DNA of 64,000 nucleotides from Deinococcus malanensis (GCF_014647655.1 NZ_BMPP01000009.1:114427-178426); one strand, 5' to 3'; numbered from the stretch's first letter, positions 1 through 11,098 are shown. The notes: generated by a model not told the origin, from the sequence alone. A program made the numbers and translations.

Positions 1-826
1 GGTCCAGCAGGCCATACAGGGCACTCATTGACAGGCTCAGCGCCTGAGCCGGGCTGCCGCTTTGCAGATAATGGCCGAAAAACAGCGCGGCGATGGCGTC
101 ACCGGTACCGTTTCGCGGGGGGTCCAGGGGGATCAGGGGGGTGCGGCAAAGCCACGCGCCCTCACCGGTCACGGCCAGCGTTTCGATACTGCCTTCCGGC
201 GCGTCCTGGCGCACCAGACTGGTCAGCAGCACGATGCGCGGGCCCTCCGGACGCAGCCGGTCACGCAGCGCATGGGCCGCCTGAAGGGCATGCTCCAGGG
301 TGTCTATCTGCTGTCCGGTCAGCAGTTCCAGCTCGAACTGGTTTGGGGTCACGATGTCAGCCGCCGGAATGGCCTTCGCCGCGATCTGCTCCGGCAGTTC
401 CGGGCGAACAAAGACGCCGCGCCCCACGTCCCCCATCACCGGATCACAGCAGTACAGGGCCTGCGGATTGGTTTCCCGTACCCGGCGCACGGCGTCAACC
501 ACTGCTGCCACGGTGCCCTCCGAGCCCATATAGCCGCTGAGTACGGCGTGGCAGTCGGGCAGGGCTCCGCGCGCTTCGATGCCGTCGAGCAGTTCGGCCA
601 CCAGTTCCGGCGGAAAGACACTGCCGGTCCAGACGCCATAGCCGGTGTGGTTGGAAAACTGCACCGTGTTGACGGCCCAGACCTCGAAGCCCAGACGCTG
701 CAGCGGGAACATCGCTGCGGCGTTGCCCACATGCCCGTAACTGACCCACGACTGGATGCTCAGGATGTTGCGTGGGGGCGTGGGCGCCGGGTGAGGCGCG
801 GCAGGGGAAGCGGGGTGCCCGGTCAT
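1..826 (-). CDS. pdxY: pyridoxal kinase, 3' end outside window
   Basis: Phosphorylates pyridoxal in the B6 salvage pathway (cytosolic, ribokinase fold). The reverse strand reads an N-terminal extension rich in Pro and Ala, then [16 protein letters not shown], the typical PdxY opening that forms the substrate pocket, then QFSNHTGYG and LSGYMG. Close to the window edge the ATP-site motif [14 protein letters not shown] supplies the catalytic Asp in GTGD. The ATG at 826 is the first start upstream of the conserved segment. The C-terminus runs off the window. It is divergent from the peptidase gene at 951, with 124 bp between the two. The family assignment rests on motifs; PdxK-type specificity cannot be told apart from this. 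Confidence 0.88.
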   Translation of the reverse strand, partial: MTGHPASPAAPHPAPTPPRNILSIQSWVSYGHVGNAAAMFPLQRLGFEVWAVNTVQFSNHTGYGVWTGSVFPPELVAELLDGIEARGALPDCHAVLSGYMGSEGTVAAVVDAVRRVRETNPQALYCCDPVMGDVGRGVFVRPELPEQIAAKAIPAADIVTPNQFELELLTGQQIDTLEHALQAAHALRDRLRPEGPRIVLLTSLVRQDAPEGSIETLAVTGEGAWLCRTPLIPLDPPRNGTGDAIAALFFGHYLQSGSPAQALSLSMSALYGLLD

Positions 827-950
827 GCGCAGAGGATAGACCAGTTGTGCGGAACAGCGGGATGGAAACTTCGGTGCGGGTGACCGGGGTGTCACACCAC
901 TGGCCAGGAATCCTCCACGGCCGGATGGATCTGTACGGCACCTGTGCGCC

Positions 951-2027
951 ATGCTGAGAGTCATGACACAGGGAGAACCGGCACGCGGCCGGGTGCGCGA
1001 CTTTGCAATCCGGCCGGGTCAGCTGCCCTGCGGCCCGCTCAACGCCATCACCGACGTGACCGGTGTACTGGTCGGCCACGTCACCCTGATAGAAGGCGAG
1101 GACACCCGTACTGGCGTCACAGCCGTGCGCCCTCACAGCGGCAACCTGTATCAGGACCGGGTCCCGGCGGGGGTGTCGGTCGGCAACGGCTTTGGCAAGC
1201 TGGCCGGCGTGACCCAGGTGCAAGAACTCGGCGAGCTGGAAACACCGGTTGTCCTGACCAACACGCTGTGCGTCTCCCGTGGCCTCGACGGTCTGATCGA
1301 CTGGACCCTGCATCAGCCGGGCAATGAGACGGTACGCAGCGTCAATGCGGTCGTCGGCGAGACCAATGACGGGCTGCTCAACGACATCCGCAGCCGGGCC
1401 GTCACACCCGGACACGTGCTTTCAGCGCTGGAGAACGCCGTCAGTGGACCGGTACCGGAAGGCGCCGTAGGGGCGGGCACCGGCACGGTGGCTTTTGGTT
1501 GGAAAGGCGGAATCGGCACCAGTTCGCGCCGCGCCGGAGAGTGGACCGTGGGGGTGCTGGTCCAGAGCAACTACGGCGGTCAGCTGACCGTGTGTGGCGT
1601 CCCGCTCGATCTTGCCGCCGCACCCTCCCCTGCCCCTGACGGCTCGGTCATGATCCTGGTGGCCACCGACGCCCCGCTGAGCGACCGCAACCTGACCCGG
1701 CTGGCCCGGCGAGCTTTTCTGGGAATTGCGCGCACCGGGGGTTTTCTGGCCAACGGTTCCGGCGACTATGCCGTGGCCTTCAGCACCCACCCGCAGGTCC
1801 GGCGCACGTCCATGCACCGCAATCCACAGGCGCCGCCGGTTGCGGACCTCGCCAACGAGCTGACCTCACCCCTGTTTCAGGCGGTGGTGGAAGCCACCGA
1901 GGAAGCGGTCCTGAACTCCCTGTTCATGGCCAGTACGGTGCGTGGCCATGCTGGACGGACGGTGGAGGCCCTGCCTCTGGAGCCCACCCTGCAGCAGCTG
2001 CGGCGGGCCGGCGTTATCCCGGGCTGA
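951..2027 (+). CDS. P1 (S58) family self-processing aminopeptidase, DmpA-like
   Basis: 358 residues, close to the 375 of DmpA. Members are Ntn-fold enzymes that cleave themselves into alpha and beta chains and then remove N-terminal D- or L-residues or beta-amino acids. The family opening [13 protein letters not shown] is at 31-43, and GGIGTSSR at 186-193. The Gly-Ser in [14 protein letters not shown] (Gly231/Ser232) fits the self-cleavage point: it would leave a 127-residue beta chain, about the size in DmpA, with Ser232 as N-terminal nucleophile. An in-frame ATG at 963 is an equally good start. The 3' end overlaps the convergent ppx gene by 14 bp. Substrate unknown. Confidence 0.85.
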   Translation: MLRVMTQGEPARGRVRDFAIRPGQLPCGPLNAITDVTGVLVGHVTLIEGEDTRTGVTAVRPHSGNLYQDRVPAGVSVGNGFGKLAGVTQVQELGELETPVVLTNTLCVSRGLDGLIDWTLHQPGNETVRSVNAVVGETNDGLLNDIRSRAVTPGHVLSALENAVSGPVPEGAVGAGTGTVAFGWKGGIGTSSRRAGEWTVGVLVQSNYGGQLTVCGVPLDLAAAPSPAPDGSVMILVATDAPLSDRNLTRLARRAFLGIARTGGFLANGSGDYAVAFSTHPQVRRTSMHRNPQAPPVADLANELTSPLFQAVVEATEEAVLNSLFMASTVRGHAGRTVEALPLEPTLQQLRRAGVIPG

Positions 2028-3516
2028 AGGTCAGCGGGCCATAGACCCTGGCCCACAGGTCTGCTTTCTCGCGGGCTCCCAGCAGATCCAGCGGGGTGGC
2101 GCCGCTCAGGCGCAGGATCCATCCTTTACCGTCCCGGCTCAGATCGCCCAGCCGGGTGCCGCCGGCGTGGGCGCGGTCCAGACCGTCGGCGACCCGCAGC
2201 ACGGCGGCCAGCCGGAAGACCAGCGTCCGGTCGGCGGGGGGCAGGGCCATGTACTCGATGTGCGAGGGCTTGGGCGGGCTGCGGCGGTGATACCGCGCGA
2301 TCTGGGCAATCAGCTCCTGGTCGCGGGAACTGAAGCCGCGCAGGTCCGCGTGGCGGATCAGGTAGGCGCTGTGCTTGTGGTGGCTGCTCTGCGACACGAT
2401 CAGACCAGCCTCGTGCAGGGCCGCCGCCGCCGTGAGCAGGGCGCGGGCCTCCTCGGGAAAGCGCTCATTCAGGTGCGTGAGTGCGTCGAGCAGTCCACGT
2501 GACAGGGTTGCCACCTGCCCGGCGTGGGCCAGGTTGGCCCCGAAGCGCTCGGCGGTGGCCAGCACACTGCGCTGACGCACGCTCAGGGTTCTCGAGTACG
2601 ACTCCAGCTGCGCAAGTTCCTCGATCAGCATGCCCTCGCGCAGGGCACCCTCGCTGACCGTGACTTCGTGGGCGCCCAGCAGCCCTAGCGCCGCGTGCAG
2701 AACTGCCAGCCCGGCGACGATGGTGTTTCCCCGTCGCTCGAAGCCGGGAATCCGGGCCCGTGCGGCCGGTCGGCTGCTGCGGGCCTGTTCGAGCAGCGCC
2801 TCAAGCTCCGCCACGGTGAAGCTCACCCCGTTGATATGGCCCCCACCGTGCCCCCGGCCCGCACTGATGGCCATCGCGGCGGCTTCGGCCGTGCCACTCG
2901 AGAGGATCACGCGCGTGCCGGGCCCCACCTGGAAGCGTGCCGCAAAGGGGAACAGCAGATTCCGCACATGCTCCTGGACAGCCCTCACAGCCTTGCGTCC
3001 GGGCGGCTCTTCAGCGAGGAAGGCCCGGGTCATTCGGATGGCCCCCAGTGGCAGACTCAGCACGTCGGCCGCCGCCTGAGGACCCCCCCGGGCAAACTCC
3101 AGACTGCCGCCCCCCAGGTCGAGCAGCACATTGTCGGCTCCGAACTCCACGCTGTCGGCTGCCCCCAGGTAGGTCAGCTGGCCCTCGCGCTCGCCACTGA
3201 TGATGGCGGGATACACCCCGGTGCGCTCACGCATGCGCGCAGCAACCTCCGGCCCGTTGGGCGCTTCGCGCAGGGCGCTCGTGGCATACACCCGCACCTC
3301 CGGAATACCGGCGGCGCTGCTCAGTTCACGGAAGCGCAGCAGGGCGCTGGCCAGCCGGTCCTCGCCCTCGGGGGTCAGGTGGCCGCGCGCGTCCAGGCAT
3401 TCTCCCAGGCGCGTGCGGTCCTTCAGGCTGTCGATTACCCGGTAGTCCCCGCTGCTGGCCTCGGCCAGCAGCAGGTGGCTGGAGTTGGTGCCGACATCGG
3501 CAACAGCAACTTTCAT
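2014..3516 (-). CDS. ppx: exopolyphosphatase, Ppx/GppA family
   Basis: 500 residues. Releases phosphate from polyphosphate chains, or hydrolyses pppGpp, in the cytosol. The actin-like ATPase fold shows in the opening VAVADVGTNSSHLLLAE (phosphate 1), then ISGEREGQLTYLG and LLDLGGGSLEFA (phosphate 2, near residue 130). The second half holds an HD-type domain with LLTAAAALHEAGL and a HHKHSAYL segment, as in long Ppx proteins. The start is the ATG at 3516, with only 25 bp to the end of the zinc-ribbon gene behind it, so the two are probably co-transcribed. Ppx and GppA activity cannot be separated by sequence alone. Confidence 0.88.
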   Translation of the reverse strand: MKVAVADVGTNSSHLLLAEASSGDYRVIDSLKDRTRLGECLDARGHLTPEGEDRLASALLRFRELSSAAGIPEVRVYATSALREAPNGPEVAARMRERTGVYPAIISGEREGQLTYLGAADSVEFGADNVLLDLGGGSLEFARGGPQAAADVLSLPLGAIRMTRAFLAEEPPGRKAVRAVQEHVRNLLFPFAARFQVGPGTRVILSSGTAEAAAMAISAGRGHGGGHINGVSFTVAELEALLEQARSSRPAARARIPGFERRGNTIVAGLAVLHAALGLLGAHEVTVSEGALREGMLIEELAQLESYSRTLSVRQRSVLATAERFGANLAHAGQVATLSRGLLDALTHLNERFPEEARALLTAAAALHEAGLIVSQSSHHKHSAYLIRHADLRGFSSRDQELIAQIARYHRRSPPKPSHIEYMALPPADRTLVFRLAAVLRVADGLDRAHAGGTRLGDLSRDGKGWILRLSGATPLDLLGAREKADLWARVYGPLTFSPG

Positions 3517-3541
3517 GGCCTGTTCGTGGTTACCCGGTTTC

Positions 3542-4264
3542 TCAGCCGAGGTCGAGGCGGATCAGGAAGCGCCCGCACGAGGGGCACTTCACCGGGGGCA
3601 GCTTGCCCAGGGCCGCACGCTGCTGCACGTTAACCGGCAGCACCACGTTACAGCCGGTGCAGCGTCCCGCCCGGATCTCCACAACCCCCAGGCCCTTCTT
3701 GGCCTTGCGGATCATGTCGTATTCGCGCACCGTGCGGGTGTCGAGGTCGGCCACCAGCCCGGCACGTTCCTGACGGTCCGCCTCCCCCTGGTCGCGCAGG
3801 CCCTGAATGCGGGTGTCGTCCTGCGTTTCAAGGTCATTGAGGGTGGGGCGCAGGGCGCGGTGCTGCTCGCGCAGCTGTGAGGCCCGCTCGGAGAGCTCGC
3901 GGCGGCGCTCGCGCAGCGGCACGAGGTCCTCTTCCATCTCGTCGGCCCGCTCCCCCAGCATCTGGATGCGGCTGCCGTACTGGCTCTGGGCCCGAGCGTC
4001 GAAGGCGTTTTTCTCCTGCTCTTCCCTGGCCCGCACAATCTGCTCACGGGTGGTGGCCAGGTCCTGCTCCTGCTGACGCAGACGCTTTTCCACGTCCTCC
4101 AGGGTGATCTCGGTGTCCTCAAGGTCATTGTTCAGCTGAGACTGCTGAGCGCGGGCGTCACGCAGGGCATCCGGAATGTTGCCTTCCTCGGCGCGCAGTG
4201 TGTCGAGGTTCAGGTCAAGTTGCTGAACGCGGTGCAGGCGCTGTAAAGATCCGGTGTCGCTCAT
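3542..4264 (-). CDS. coiled-coil protein with C4 zinc ribbon
   Basis: About 240 residues. Residues 10-180 form a long heptad-rich helical hairpin (LNLDTLRAEEG, LNNDLEDTEITLEDVEKRLR, QEQDLATTREQ), followed by a C-terminal zinc ribbon: CTGC, a linker, then CPSC. This is the architecture of the CT398/CdsZ-like C4-type zinc-ribbon family, which are nucleic acid- or partner-binding proteins of poorly known role. The start is placed at the ATG at 4264, because the upstream in-frame stretch is not helical and reads like untranslated leader. Lies 25 bp before ppx on the same strand. Confidence 0.8.
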   Translation of the reverse strand: MSDTGSLQRLHRVQQLDLNLDTLRAEEGNIPDALRDARAQQSQLNNDLEDTEITLEDVEKRLRQQEQDLATTREQIVRAREEQEKNAFDARAQSQYGSRIQMLGERADEMEEDLVPLRERRRELSERASQLREQHRALRPTLNDLETQDDTRIQGLRDQGEADRQERAGLVADLDTRTVREYDMIRKAKKGLGVVEIRAGRCTGCNVVLPVNVQQRAALGKLPPVKCPSCGRFLIRLDLG

Positions 4265-4392
4265 CAGGGGCAGTCTACCGCCCCCCAGGCATGCCGGGGC
4301 CCTGTGTGTGTCGCACACCACCTTCGCCCTCCGGCGTTCAGGCTGTCCTGGAGCGGATTCCGCCCCGGTATTGAGCGTCCCTTAGGCGCGGG

Positions 4393-5610
4393 TCAGGACC
4401 TCACCGGCTGGACCAGCCGTTGCGCCGGCCGGTACAGCCCCAGGTAGATCGCCAGGACACTCGAGGCATACAGCAGCAGGGTCCAGCCAAACAGCAGGTT
4501 GAAGGCTGTGTGAAACGGCAGTCCGGCCCTCACCACGCCCCCCAGCAGGCTGCTGACTGCCCAACCCACGTCCCAGGCGATCACGTTGACCGCCGAGTAC
4601 ATCGGGCGGTCCTCCTCGGGCAGGGCCGACATGGCGTAGGCGCTGTACACCGGTCCGGCGGCGTTCATCAGGGCGCCGCGCGTGAACAGCGCCGCAGCCA
4701 CCATCCACAGGTGCGGCGCGAAGCCCAGCACTGCCAGAAACGGCAGGCTGCAGGCCTGGACCAGCAAGACGGCCTGCAACTGTCCCATCCGGCGCACCAG
4801 CAGCGGTTGCAGCAGGGCAGTCGCAGCGGTCGCCAGGCTGGTCCAGGCAAAGAGCATCCCCAGGGAGGCGTAGCTCACCTGGAACTTGCCCTCGATAAAG
4901 ACGTTCAGGAAGGGAATGGTGGCTCCCGCGCCCAGACCCACCAGGACATTGGGCAGCACCAGCCGGGCCATGGTCCGCTTGTCCCGGACCGCGAAACTGC
5001 GGCCTTCGCGGGCTGGTTTTCCACTGGGACGCAGCCGCAGCACCGGCAGCAGCCCCAGCAGCTGGAAGGCCGAAGCAACCAGCAGGGCCGCGCGCAGTGC
5101 GCCCACGCCGTCCGGTTCGGTGGCGGTCAGCCCGGCGTAGGTTTCGGGCACCCGTCCACCCAGCAGGTTGCCGAGGAAGCCGGCTCCGGTCATCAGGGCG
5201 TTCTGGACGCTGAACAGCGTTACCCGGTTGCGCTCATCGCTGTTGTTGGCCATGAACGGCGAGCCGGCGACGATGGACAGCGCCGCGCCCGCACCCTGGA
5301 CCAGCGCGCCCACGATGGCCATTGCTGGGCCATGGGCACTGGCGAGCAGCAGCGTGCCTACCAGGCTCAGCCCCGCACCGATTTTCAGGGTATGGGCATT
5401 GCTGATGCGCCGGGCCAGCGCCACTGCCGGCAGGCTCAGGGCCGCCAGGGTCAGGGCCGGCAGCGCGTTGAGCAGGCCCTGCCACTCGGCTCCCAGGCCC
5501 AGCGCCCGCAGGTAGAAATTCAGAAACAGTGCCGCAAACGCCTGTGCCAGCCCAAAGCTGAACACCGAGGCCAGATACAGCCAGACCTGCCGGGAGAACT
5601 TCCAGTTCAA
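4393..5610 (-). CDS. MFS transporter
   Basis: 405 residues with about 12 hydrophobic helices, e.g. VWLYLASVFSFGLAQAFAAL at the N-terminus and FNLLFGWTLLLYASSVLAIY near the end; it begins and ends in the cytoplasm as usual for the major facilitator superfamily. A cytoplasmic loop rich in Arg and Lys after helix 6 (LRLRPSGKPAREGRS) separates the halves. The start codon is TTG at 5610, which overlaps the nth stop codon (TTGA), so translation is probably coupled to nth. No substrate can be inferred; the coupling with a DNA repair gene is probably only positional. Confidence 0.85.
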   Translation of the reverse strand: MNWKFSRQVWLYLASVFSFGLAQAFAALFLNFYLRALGLGAEWQGLLNALPALTLAALSLPAVALARRISNAHTLKIGAGLSLVGTLLLASAHGPAMAIVGALVQGAGAALSIVAGSPFMANNSDERNRVTLFSVQNALMTGAGFLGNLLGGRVPETYAGLTATEPDGVGALRAALLVASAFQLLGLLPVLRLRPSGKPAREGRSFAVRDKRTMARLVLPNVLVGLGAGATIPFLNVFIEGKFQVSYASLGMLFAWTSLATAATALLQPLLVRRMGQLQAVLLVQACSLPFLAVLGFAPHLWMVAAALFTRGALMNAAGPVYSAYAMSALPEEDRPMYSAVNVIAWDVGWAVSSLLGGVVRAGLPFHTAFNLLFGWTLLLYASSVLAIYLGLYRPAQRLVQPVRS

Positions 5611-6275
5611 GGCGTCACACCCACTTTGGGACAGAACGGTGCCATGAGGCAGCTCTCACACAGGGGCCGCCGGGCAATGCAGATGCGCCGCCCGTGCAGG
5701 ATCAGGCCGTGGTGCAGAAACACCCAGCGCTCCCGGGGAAAGACGCGCTGCAGGTCCCCCTCCACCTTGTCGGGATTGGTCTGGGTGCTCAGGCCCAACC
5801 GGCGCGCGAGGCGACCGACGTGCGTATCCACGGCAATGGCTGGGTAGCCGTAAGCGTTGCTCAGTACGACATTGGCGGTCTTGCGCCCCGCACCGGGCAG
5901 GGCCACCACGGCATCGAAGTCGTTGGGGACCTCGCCGTCATGGCGCTCGACCAGCAGCCGGGCCAGTGCGGCGAGGTTGCGGGCCTTGGCCCGGTACAGC
6001 CCAATGCGGCGGATCAGCGGCTCCAGATCTTCGGGCTCGGCGTGGCTCATGGCGTGGGCGTCCGGGTAGGCGGCAAACAGGGCAGGAGTGGCGGCGTTCA
6101 CGCTGACGTCGGTGGCCTGCGCGCTAAGGACGGTCGCCACCAGCAGTTCAAAAGGGGTGCGGAAGTCCAGCTCGGTCCGGGCGTCCGGGTACAGGACCTC
6201 CAGGGCCGAGAGCACCTGGGGAGCGCGGGTTTTTGCGCCGGCAGGAAGGCGAGCGGGCTGGGGCTTGCGGGTCAC
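5607..6275 (-). CDS. nth: endonuclease III
   Basis: Base-excision DNA glycosylase/AP lyase that removes oxidised pyrimidines. 222 residues. The helix-hairpin-helix LPGAGRKTANVV carries the catalytic Lys132, and AVDTHVGRL gives the catalytic Asp150. The [4Fe-4S] loop is intact at the C-terminus: Cys199, Cys206, Cys209, Cys215 with C-x6-C-x2-C-x5-C spacing. The N-terminal extension is basic (MTRKPQPARLPAGAK). First gene of a two-gene unit with the MFS permease. Deinococci carry several Nth paralogues; which one this is cannot be decided here. Confidence 0.95.
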   Translation of the reverse strand: MTRKPQPARLPAGAKTRAPQVLSALEVLYPDARTELDFRTPFELLVATVLSAQATDVSVNAATPALFAAYPDAHAMSHAEPEDLEPLIRRIGLYRAKARNLAALARLLVERHDGEVPNDFDAVVALPGAGRKTANVVLSNAYGYPAIAVDTHVGRLARRLGLSTQTNPDKVEGDLQRVFPRERWVFLHHGLILHGRRICIARRPLCESCLMAPFCPKVGVTP

Positions 6276-6382
6276 GCGCCGCAGCCTACCCCTGCTGTCG
6301 TTCGGGAGACAGTAGGCCGTCCGGCCTAGTCCCGCTGGGCTGGCCAGGGAACCTCTCCCCCGGCTGAAGCGTACAGAGAGGT

Positions 6383-6604
6383 ATGAGAACCCTCTCCCTG
6401 ATCCTTGGTGTGCTGGCGGCGCTGGGGCTGCTGCTGGGCCTGCTCCCGCTCTTTGGCTGGCTCAACTGGCTGGTGGTGCTGCCGCCCGCAGTGCTGGGCC
6501 TGATCTTCGGTGTCCTGGCCCGTGACCGCGGCGCCATGACCTTAAACGCCGTGGTGATTGCCATCGCCCTGCTGAGGCTGTCGCTGGGCGGTGGAGTGCT
6601 GTAA
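6383..6604 (+). CDS. small membrane protein
   Basis: 73 residues, no family recognised. Two or three hydrophobic stretches, residues 4-22 (LSLILGVLAALGLLLGLLP) and about 27-46, and a third around 53-68 (MTLNAVVIAIALLRLSL), with a short polar turn ARDRGAM between. The purine-rich AGAGAGGT ends directly before the ATG and serves as ribosome-binding site. It stands alone between nth (divergent) and the tRNA-Trp promoter. Codon use is like its neighbours. A real small inner-membrane protein is likely; no function can be given. Confidence 0.6.
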   Translation: MRTLSLILGVLAALGLLLGLLPLFGWLNWLVVLPPAVLGLIFGVLARDRGAMTLNAVVIAIALLRLSLGGGVL

Positions 6605-6623
6605 GGCCTGACTTGCAGCCTTC

Positions 6624-6652
6624 TTGCACGTTCCGTGGCCCTCTGCTAATTT
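6624..6652 (+). promoter_or_regulatory. promoter of tRNA-Trp
   Basis: TTGCAC (6624-6629), a 17-nt spacer and TAATTT (6647-6652), 29 nt before the tRNA. A sigma-70 type fit read by eye. Confidence 0.5.
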
Positions 6653-6681
6653 ACATAGGCCTGTGTTCCGGCACAGCATAT

Positions 6682-6757
<76 letters not shown>

Positions 6758-6764
6758 CAGATTT

Positions 6765-6790
6765 CCCCGCCTAGCGCGGGGTTTTTCTTT
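6765..6790 (+). terminator. intrinsic terminator after tRNA-Trp
   Basis: CCCCGC/GCGGGG hairpin with a short loop, followed by GTTTTTCTTT. Confidence 0.8.
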
Positions 6791-7094
6791 ATCCTGCGAA
6801 TGAATATTCTCGTTTTTTGGGCAAGTCAGTGTAGTAGGCCCTAATTGAGGGACGCGGGCATGTCCACAGGCGCAGCCGGCACCGCATTGAACAGGTCTAC
6901 CACCGTGGCCCGCCGCTCGTTGTCCAGAACATGACGGTACCCAACCAGCATGATCGACACCCGCGCAGGCCCAAGACCTCCGATACCGCTTCCAAGTCCA
7001 CAACCTGTTGGGTACATTCGAGCCAAGAAGCCCCGTGGACGACGTACGTGCGGCAACCACTGAAAAGCCAGGCTTCCAGGGGTGACAGTAAGCC
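6791..7094. other. gene-poor stretch
   Basis: About 300 bp with no convincing gene. A minus-strand frame of 71 codons (7056-6841) is open but has no ribosome-binding site and no recognisable motif. The start AT-rich run (around 6790-6840) could hold a promoter for the lipoprotein gene. Confidence 0.4.
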
Positions 7095-7442
7095 ATGAAA
7101 CATCACCCGTTCCTGTTCGTTGCGACCGGACTGCTCATCGCGTCCTGTGCCCCGGTGAACGTGCGGATCATCACCTGGGACCACGTCCCGTCAGAGTACC
7201 TCTACGACCAGTCGCTCGCCTTCCTGAGCACGAGAGGATACACGCTGAAGACCGCCAACAGGACCCTGCTCCTGCTGGAAGCAGAGACCACCAACACGGT
7301 GAATCAGACGGTTGATCAGGCCACCATCTGGATCCGGCCGGCCGGCTGGTCACCACGCATTGACGCCACCTTCACCTCAGGCATGATCAATGAGTACCGG
7401 GCGTACATGGCCCAGGCGGCCGCCAGGTATCGCCACCGTTGA
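7095..7442 (+). CDS. small putative lipoprotein
   Basis: 115 residues, no family recognised. The N-terminus MKHHPFLFVATGLLIASC is a short type II signal peptide with lipobox IASC, so the mature protein would start at Cys18 and be lipid-anchored. The remainder is a small alpha/beta domain (YDQSLAFLSTRGYTLKTANR, TTNTVNQTVDQATIWI), reminiscent of small lipoproteins with one alpha/beta domain, but this is only an impression. The ATG at 7095 is the only start that gives a signal peptide. It is monocistronic. Confidence 0.6.
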   Translation: MKHHPFLFVATGLLIASCAPVNVRIITWDHVPSEYLYDQSLAFLSTRGYTLKTANRTLLLLEAETTNTVNQTVDQATIWIRPAGWSPRIDATFTSGMINEYRAYMAQAAARYRHR

Positions 7443-7791
7443 GTGGCTGCGGCGCCTCATGCCTGTCTCCCTGCCCGCACCCCTCCACTTCAGGCTGGAC
7501 ACCAGAAGGTCAGCGCACCAGCCTGGCTACAGAAGCCTGATGGCGCGTCCTGGGGCGGTCTGAATCTGTACGGAAAAGAGAAGAACCGCACGAGGCAGGC
7601 ACCTGTTGAACTGAGGCGGCCTTGACTGACTCGTCATCCTCTCCATTTTTATCCTGGCAGCAGGTCCATCCCATGTGGGTTTCCCAGCCGTTCGGCGGTG
7701 CGCTAGCAGGCTGCTGGTCTCCAGAACGTTCTTCATCATGGTTTCGCCGGCCACCCGCTAGCGCTGGCCACTGCCCCGCGTGAAATGACGG
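7443..7791. other. gene-poor stretch
   Basis: About 350 bp between the lipoprotein gene and the subtilase terminator. Several short frames are open on both strands, as expected from high GC; none has a start with a ribosome-binding site or a motif. I see no repeat or hairpin of note. Confidence 0.4.
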
Positions 7792-7827
7792 CAAAAAGAA
7801 CCGGCCCCTTTGATGCCGGGCCGGTTC
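7792..7827 (-). terminator. intrinsic terminator of subtilase gene
   Basis: On the minus strand the 10-bp arms GAACCGGCCC/GGGCCGGTTC are followed by TTTTTGC, 23 bp after the stop codon of the subtilase. Confidence 0.88.
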
Positions 7828-7849
7828 CTCTATTGCTGTTCTGTCTGCT

Positions 7850-9097
<1,248 letters not shown>

Positions 9098-9162
9098 GAA
9101 TCTTCCTCCTGGAAGTAAAGCGGATCAGAGAACTTAAGAGACAGCAGGTGTCTGGGCTGGGC

Positions 9163-10560
9163 TTAGAAGGTGCTGACGTTCAGGCGGCCGTTCGTGACGG
9201 TCTTGAGGTTCAGGCTGGCGGTGGCAGCAGCGCTGCTCATGATGGCCTCCTTGATCTGCTGGGCCGTGGCAGTGGTGTTCGTGCTGGCGTACAGGGCTGC
9301 GCCGCCCGAGACGTGCGGCGTGGCCATGCTGGTGCCGTTGTACGAACCATAGGTGTTGGTGGGCAGGGTCGACATTACGGCGACACCGGGCGCACCGATA
9401 TCCACGGTCTTGGCGCCGTAGTTGGAGAAGCGTGCCAGGGCGCCGGTCTTGTCGATGGCGGCGACCGCGATCACGCAGTCCCAGCCGCGCGTGCCGGCGT
9501 TGGTGCACTCGTAGTTGCTGGGGTAGTTGGCGGTGGTGTCGTTGTTGTCGCCCACACCGTCGCTGCCGCCGTTGCCCGCTGCGGCGATGAACAGGATGCC
9601 GGCGTCACCACCACGGTTGATGGCGTCGAGCAGGCCCTGCGAGAAGCCACCCCCGCCCCAGGAGTTGCTGGTCGCCACGATGTTTAACTTATGCCGCGTT
9701 TTCAGGTCAGTGAAGTAGTCCACCGCCTTGATGGCGTCGGCCAGCGAACCGCCCCGCGAGCCGAGGAACTTGCCGCTGATCATGGTGACGTTCCAGTTGA
9801 CACCCGCGACGCCGACACCGTTTCCACCGACCCCACCGATGGTGCCGGCCACGTGGGTGCCGTGCTCGTCGGTGCCTTCGCGCTTGTTACCGTCATAGAT
9901 GGTGTTGTTGCCGTTGGCAAAGTCCCAGCCACGCGTGTCGTCCACGTAGCCGTTGCCGTCATTGTCCACCCCGTCTGCAGCGTCAAAGGGGTTAAGCCAG
10001 ATGTTGGCAGCCAGATCAGGATGGGTAAACTGAATGCCCTCGTCGATCACGCCGATGTAGACGTTCTTGCTGCCGGTGTGGTTGGCAGCCCAGGCCTCGC
10101 CCGCTTGGCTGCCGAACCCGTTGGCGGGGCTGGTCGCGTCGCCGTACATGCCCCACAGGGTGCCGTCGGTGTAGTACGGGTCGTTGCTGGTCGCTGCGTG
10201 CATGTAGATCCAGTTCGGCTCCGCAAAGCGCACGTTGGGGTTGCGGCTCAGTGCGCGCACAATGGCGTCCACAGCCTGCCCGTTGGTGATCTGCATGCGG
10301 TAAAGCGGGGCTCCATCAGTCACGGCCACCTGCTCGGCCACGCGCAGACCCTGGCGCTCGACGTCACGCAGACCCTGACTGCCCGCCGCACGGGTGAATT
10401 GCACCAGGACTTCCCCGGCCACCGCGGCAGGCGACGCTGAAACAACCTGCGAAGACAGTGCGGAACTGGCACTGGTCGGGGCATCCTGTCCGCAGGCTGC
10501 AAGCAATGCGGTCAGGAGGAGTCCAGGAAGCAATAGAGCAGGACGGGCAATCTGTGCCAT
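9163..10560 (-). CDS. S8 family subtilase, thermitase/subtilisin type, lipoprotein
   Basis: 465 residues from the ATG at 10560, preceded by GGAG; a longer frame upstream lacks a signal sequence. The N-terminus ends in LLAAC (Cys23), a lipobox. A degenerate propeptide (about 45-118, NVRFAEPNW) leads into the catalytic domain: Asp173 in VIDEG, His233 in EHGTHVAG, Asn330 in AAAGNGG, Ser411 in NGTSMATPHVSG. The Asp-rich DGVDNDGNGYVDD insert (about 197-209) resembles a calcium-binding loop. It sits upstream of the other subtilase gene; the pair differ in core type, so they are not a recent duplication. Confidence 0.93.
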   Translation of the reverse strand: MAQIARPALLLPGLLLTALLAACGQDAPTSASSALSSQVVSASPAAVAGEVLVQFTRAAGSQGLRDVERQGLRVAEQVAVTDGAPLYRMQITNGQAVDAIVRALSRNPNVRFAEPNWIYMHAATSNDPYYTDGTLWGMYGDATSPANGFGSQAGEAWAANHTGSKNVYIGVIDEGIQFTHPDLAANIWLNPFDAADGVDNDGNGYVDDTRGWDFANGNNTIYDGNKREGTDEHGTHVAGTIGGVGGNGVGVAGVNWNVTMISGKFLGSRGGSLADAIKAVDYFTDLKTRHKLNIVATSNSWGGGGFSQGLLDAINRGGDAGILFIAAAGNGGSDGVGDNNDTTANYPSNYECTNAGTRGWDCVIAVAAIDKTGALARFSNYGAKTVDIGAPGVAVMSTLPTNTYGSYNGTSMATPHVSGGAALYASTNTTATAQQIKEAIMSSAAATASLNLKTVTNGRLNVSTF

Positions 10561-11098
10561 AAGTCTCCAGATAGAGCACCTGAATTTAAGCGTCTGGATC
10601 GTGTCCGACACTGGGTGCACCTATTGATTTGTGTTGCTCCCGGACATGCTGCCGCCTCGCCATCATTTCAACATTGAAAAACTTCACAAAAACTCAGATA
10701 TCTCAAAAAGTGAAGAAAGTATGAAAGTCAGTCAGAATAGCGATCAGGACGTCAGAGAGCTTACCTGGAGGTCGCCCAAAATATGAGGAGGTCTCATGGC
10801 TGCAGCCACGATTGCTCGTCCGCCGGCAATATCTGCTTGCACGTTGCAACTACCCGTGTTAGAGACGGTGGATCGCGTTGAGCCGCACGTCCTGTCAGTG
10901 ACTCTGACAGGGCCTCAGTGCTCTGTGCATCGGAAAACCCTCTTCCCGTTCGTACCGAGAGGGGCAGTGAACGGGCCGACAACGCCCGCATGGCACAGCC
11001 CGCCTGAGACGCTGGGGTTGCCCGGCGCGGGCGAACGGCATCCCGGTCAGGACTCAGCGCCGTTGCCTCGCTGGCCCTCTGCCGCCTCTCCCTGTGCT
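10561..11098. other. intergenic region, one weak ORF
   Basis: The AT-rich part (10630-10745) upstream of the subtilase pair probably holds their promoter; it contains an inverted repeat CTTCAC/GTGAAG with 22 nt between arms. On the plus strand GAGGAGG stands 5 nt before an ATG at 10796 and opens a 106-codon frame (to 11116), but the peptide is Pro-rich, has no motif and runs into the convergent gene; I treat it as doubtful. Confidence 0.35.

Noticed and set aside
4420..5847. 475-codon plus-strand frame opposite the MFS gene
   Set aside because: Gln/Arg-rich translation typical of antisense to a GC-rich membrane protein gene; no motif.
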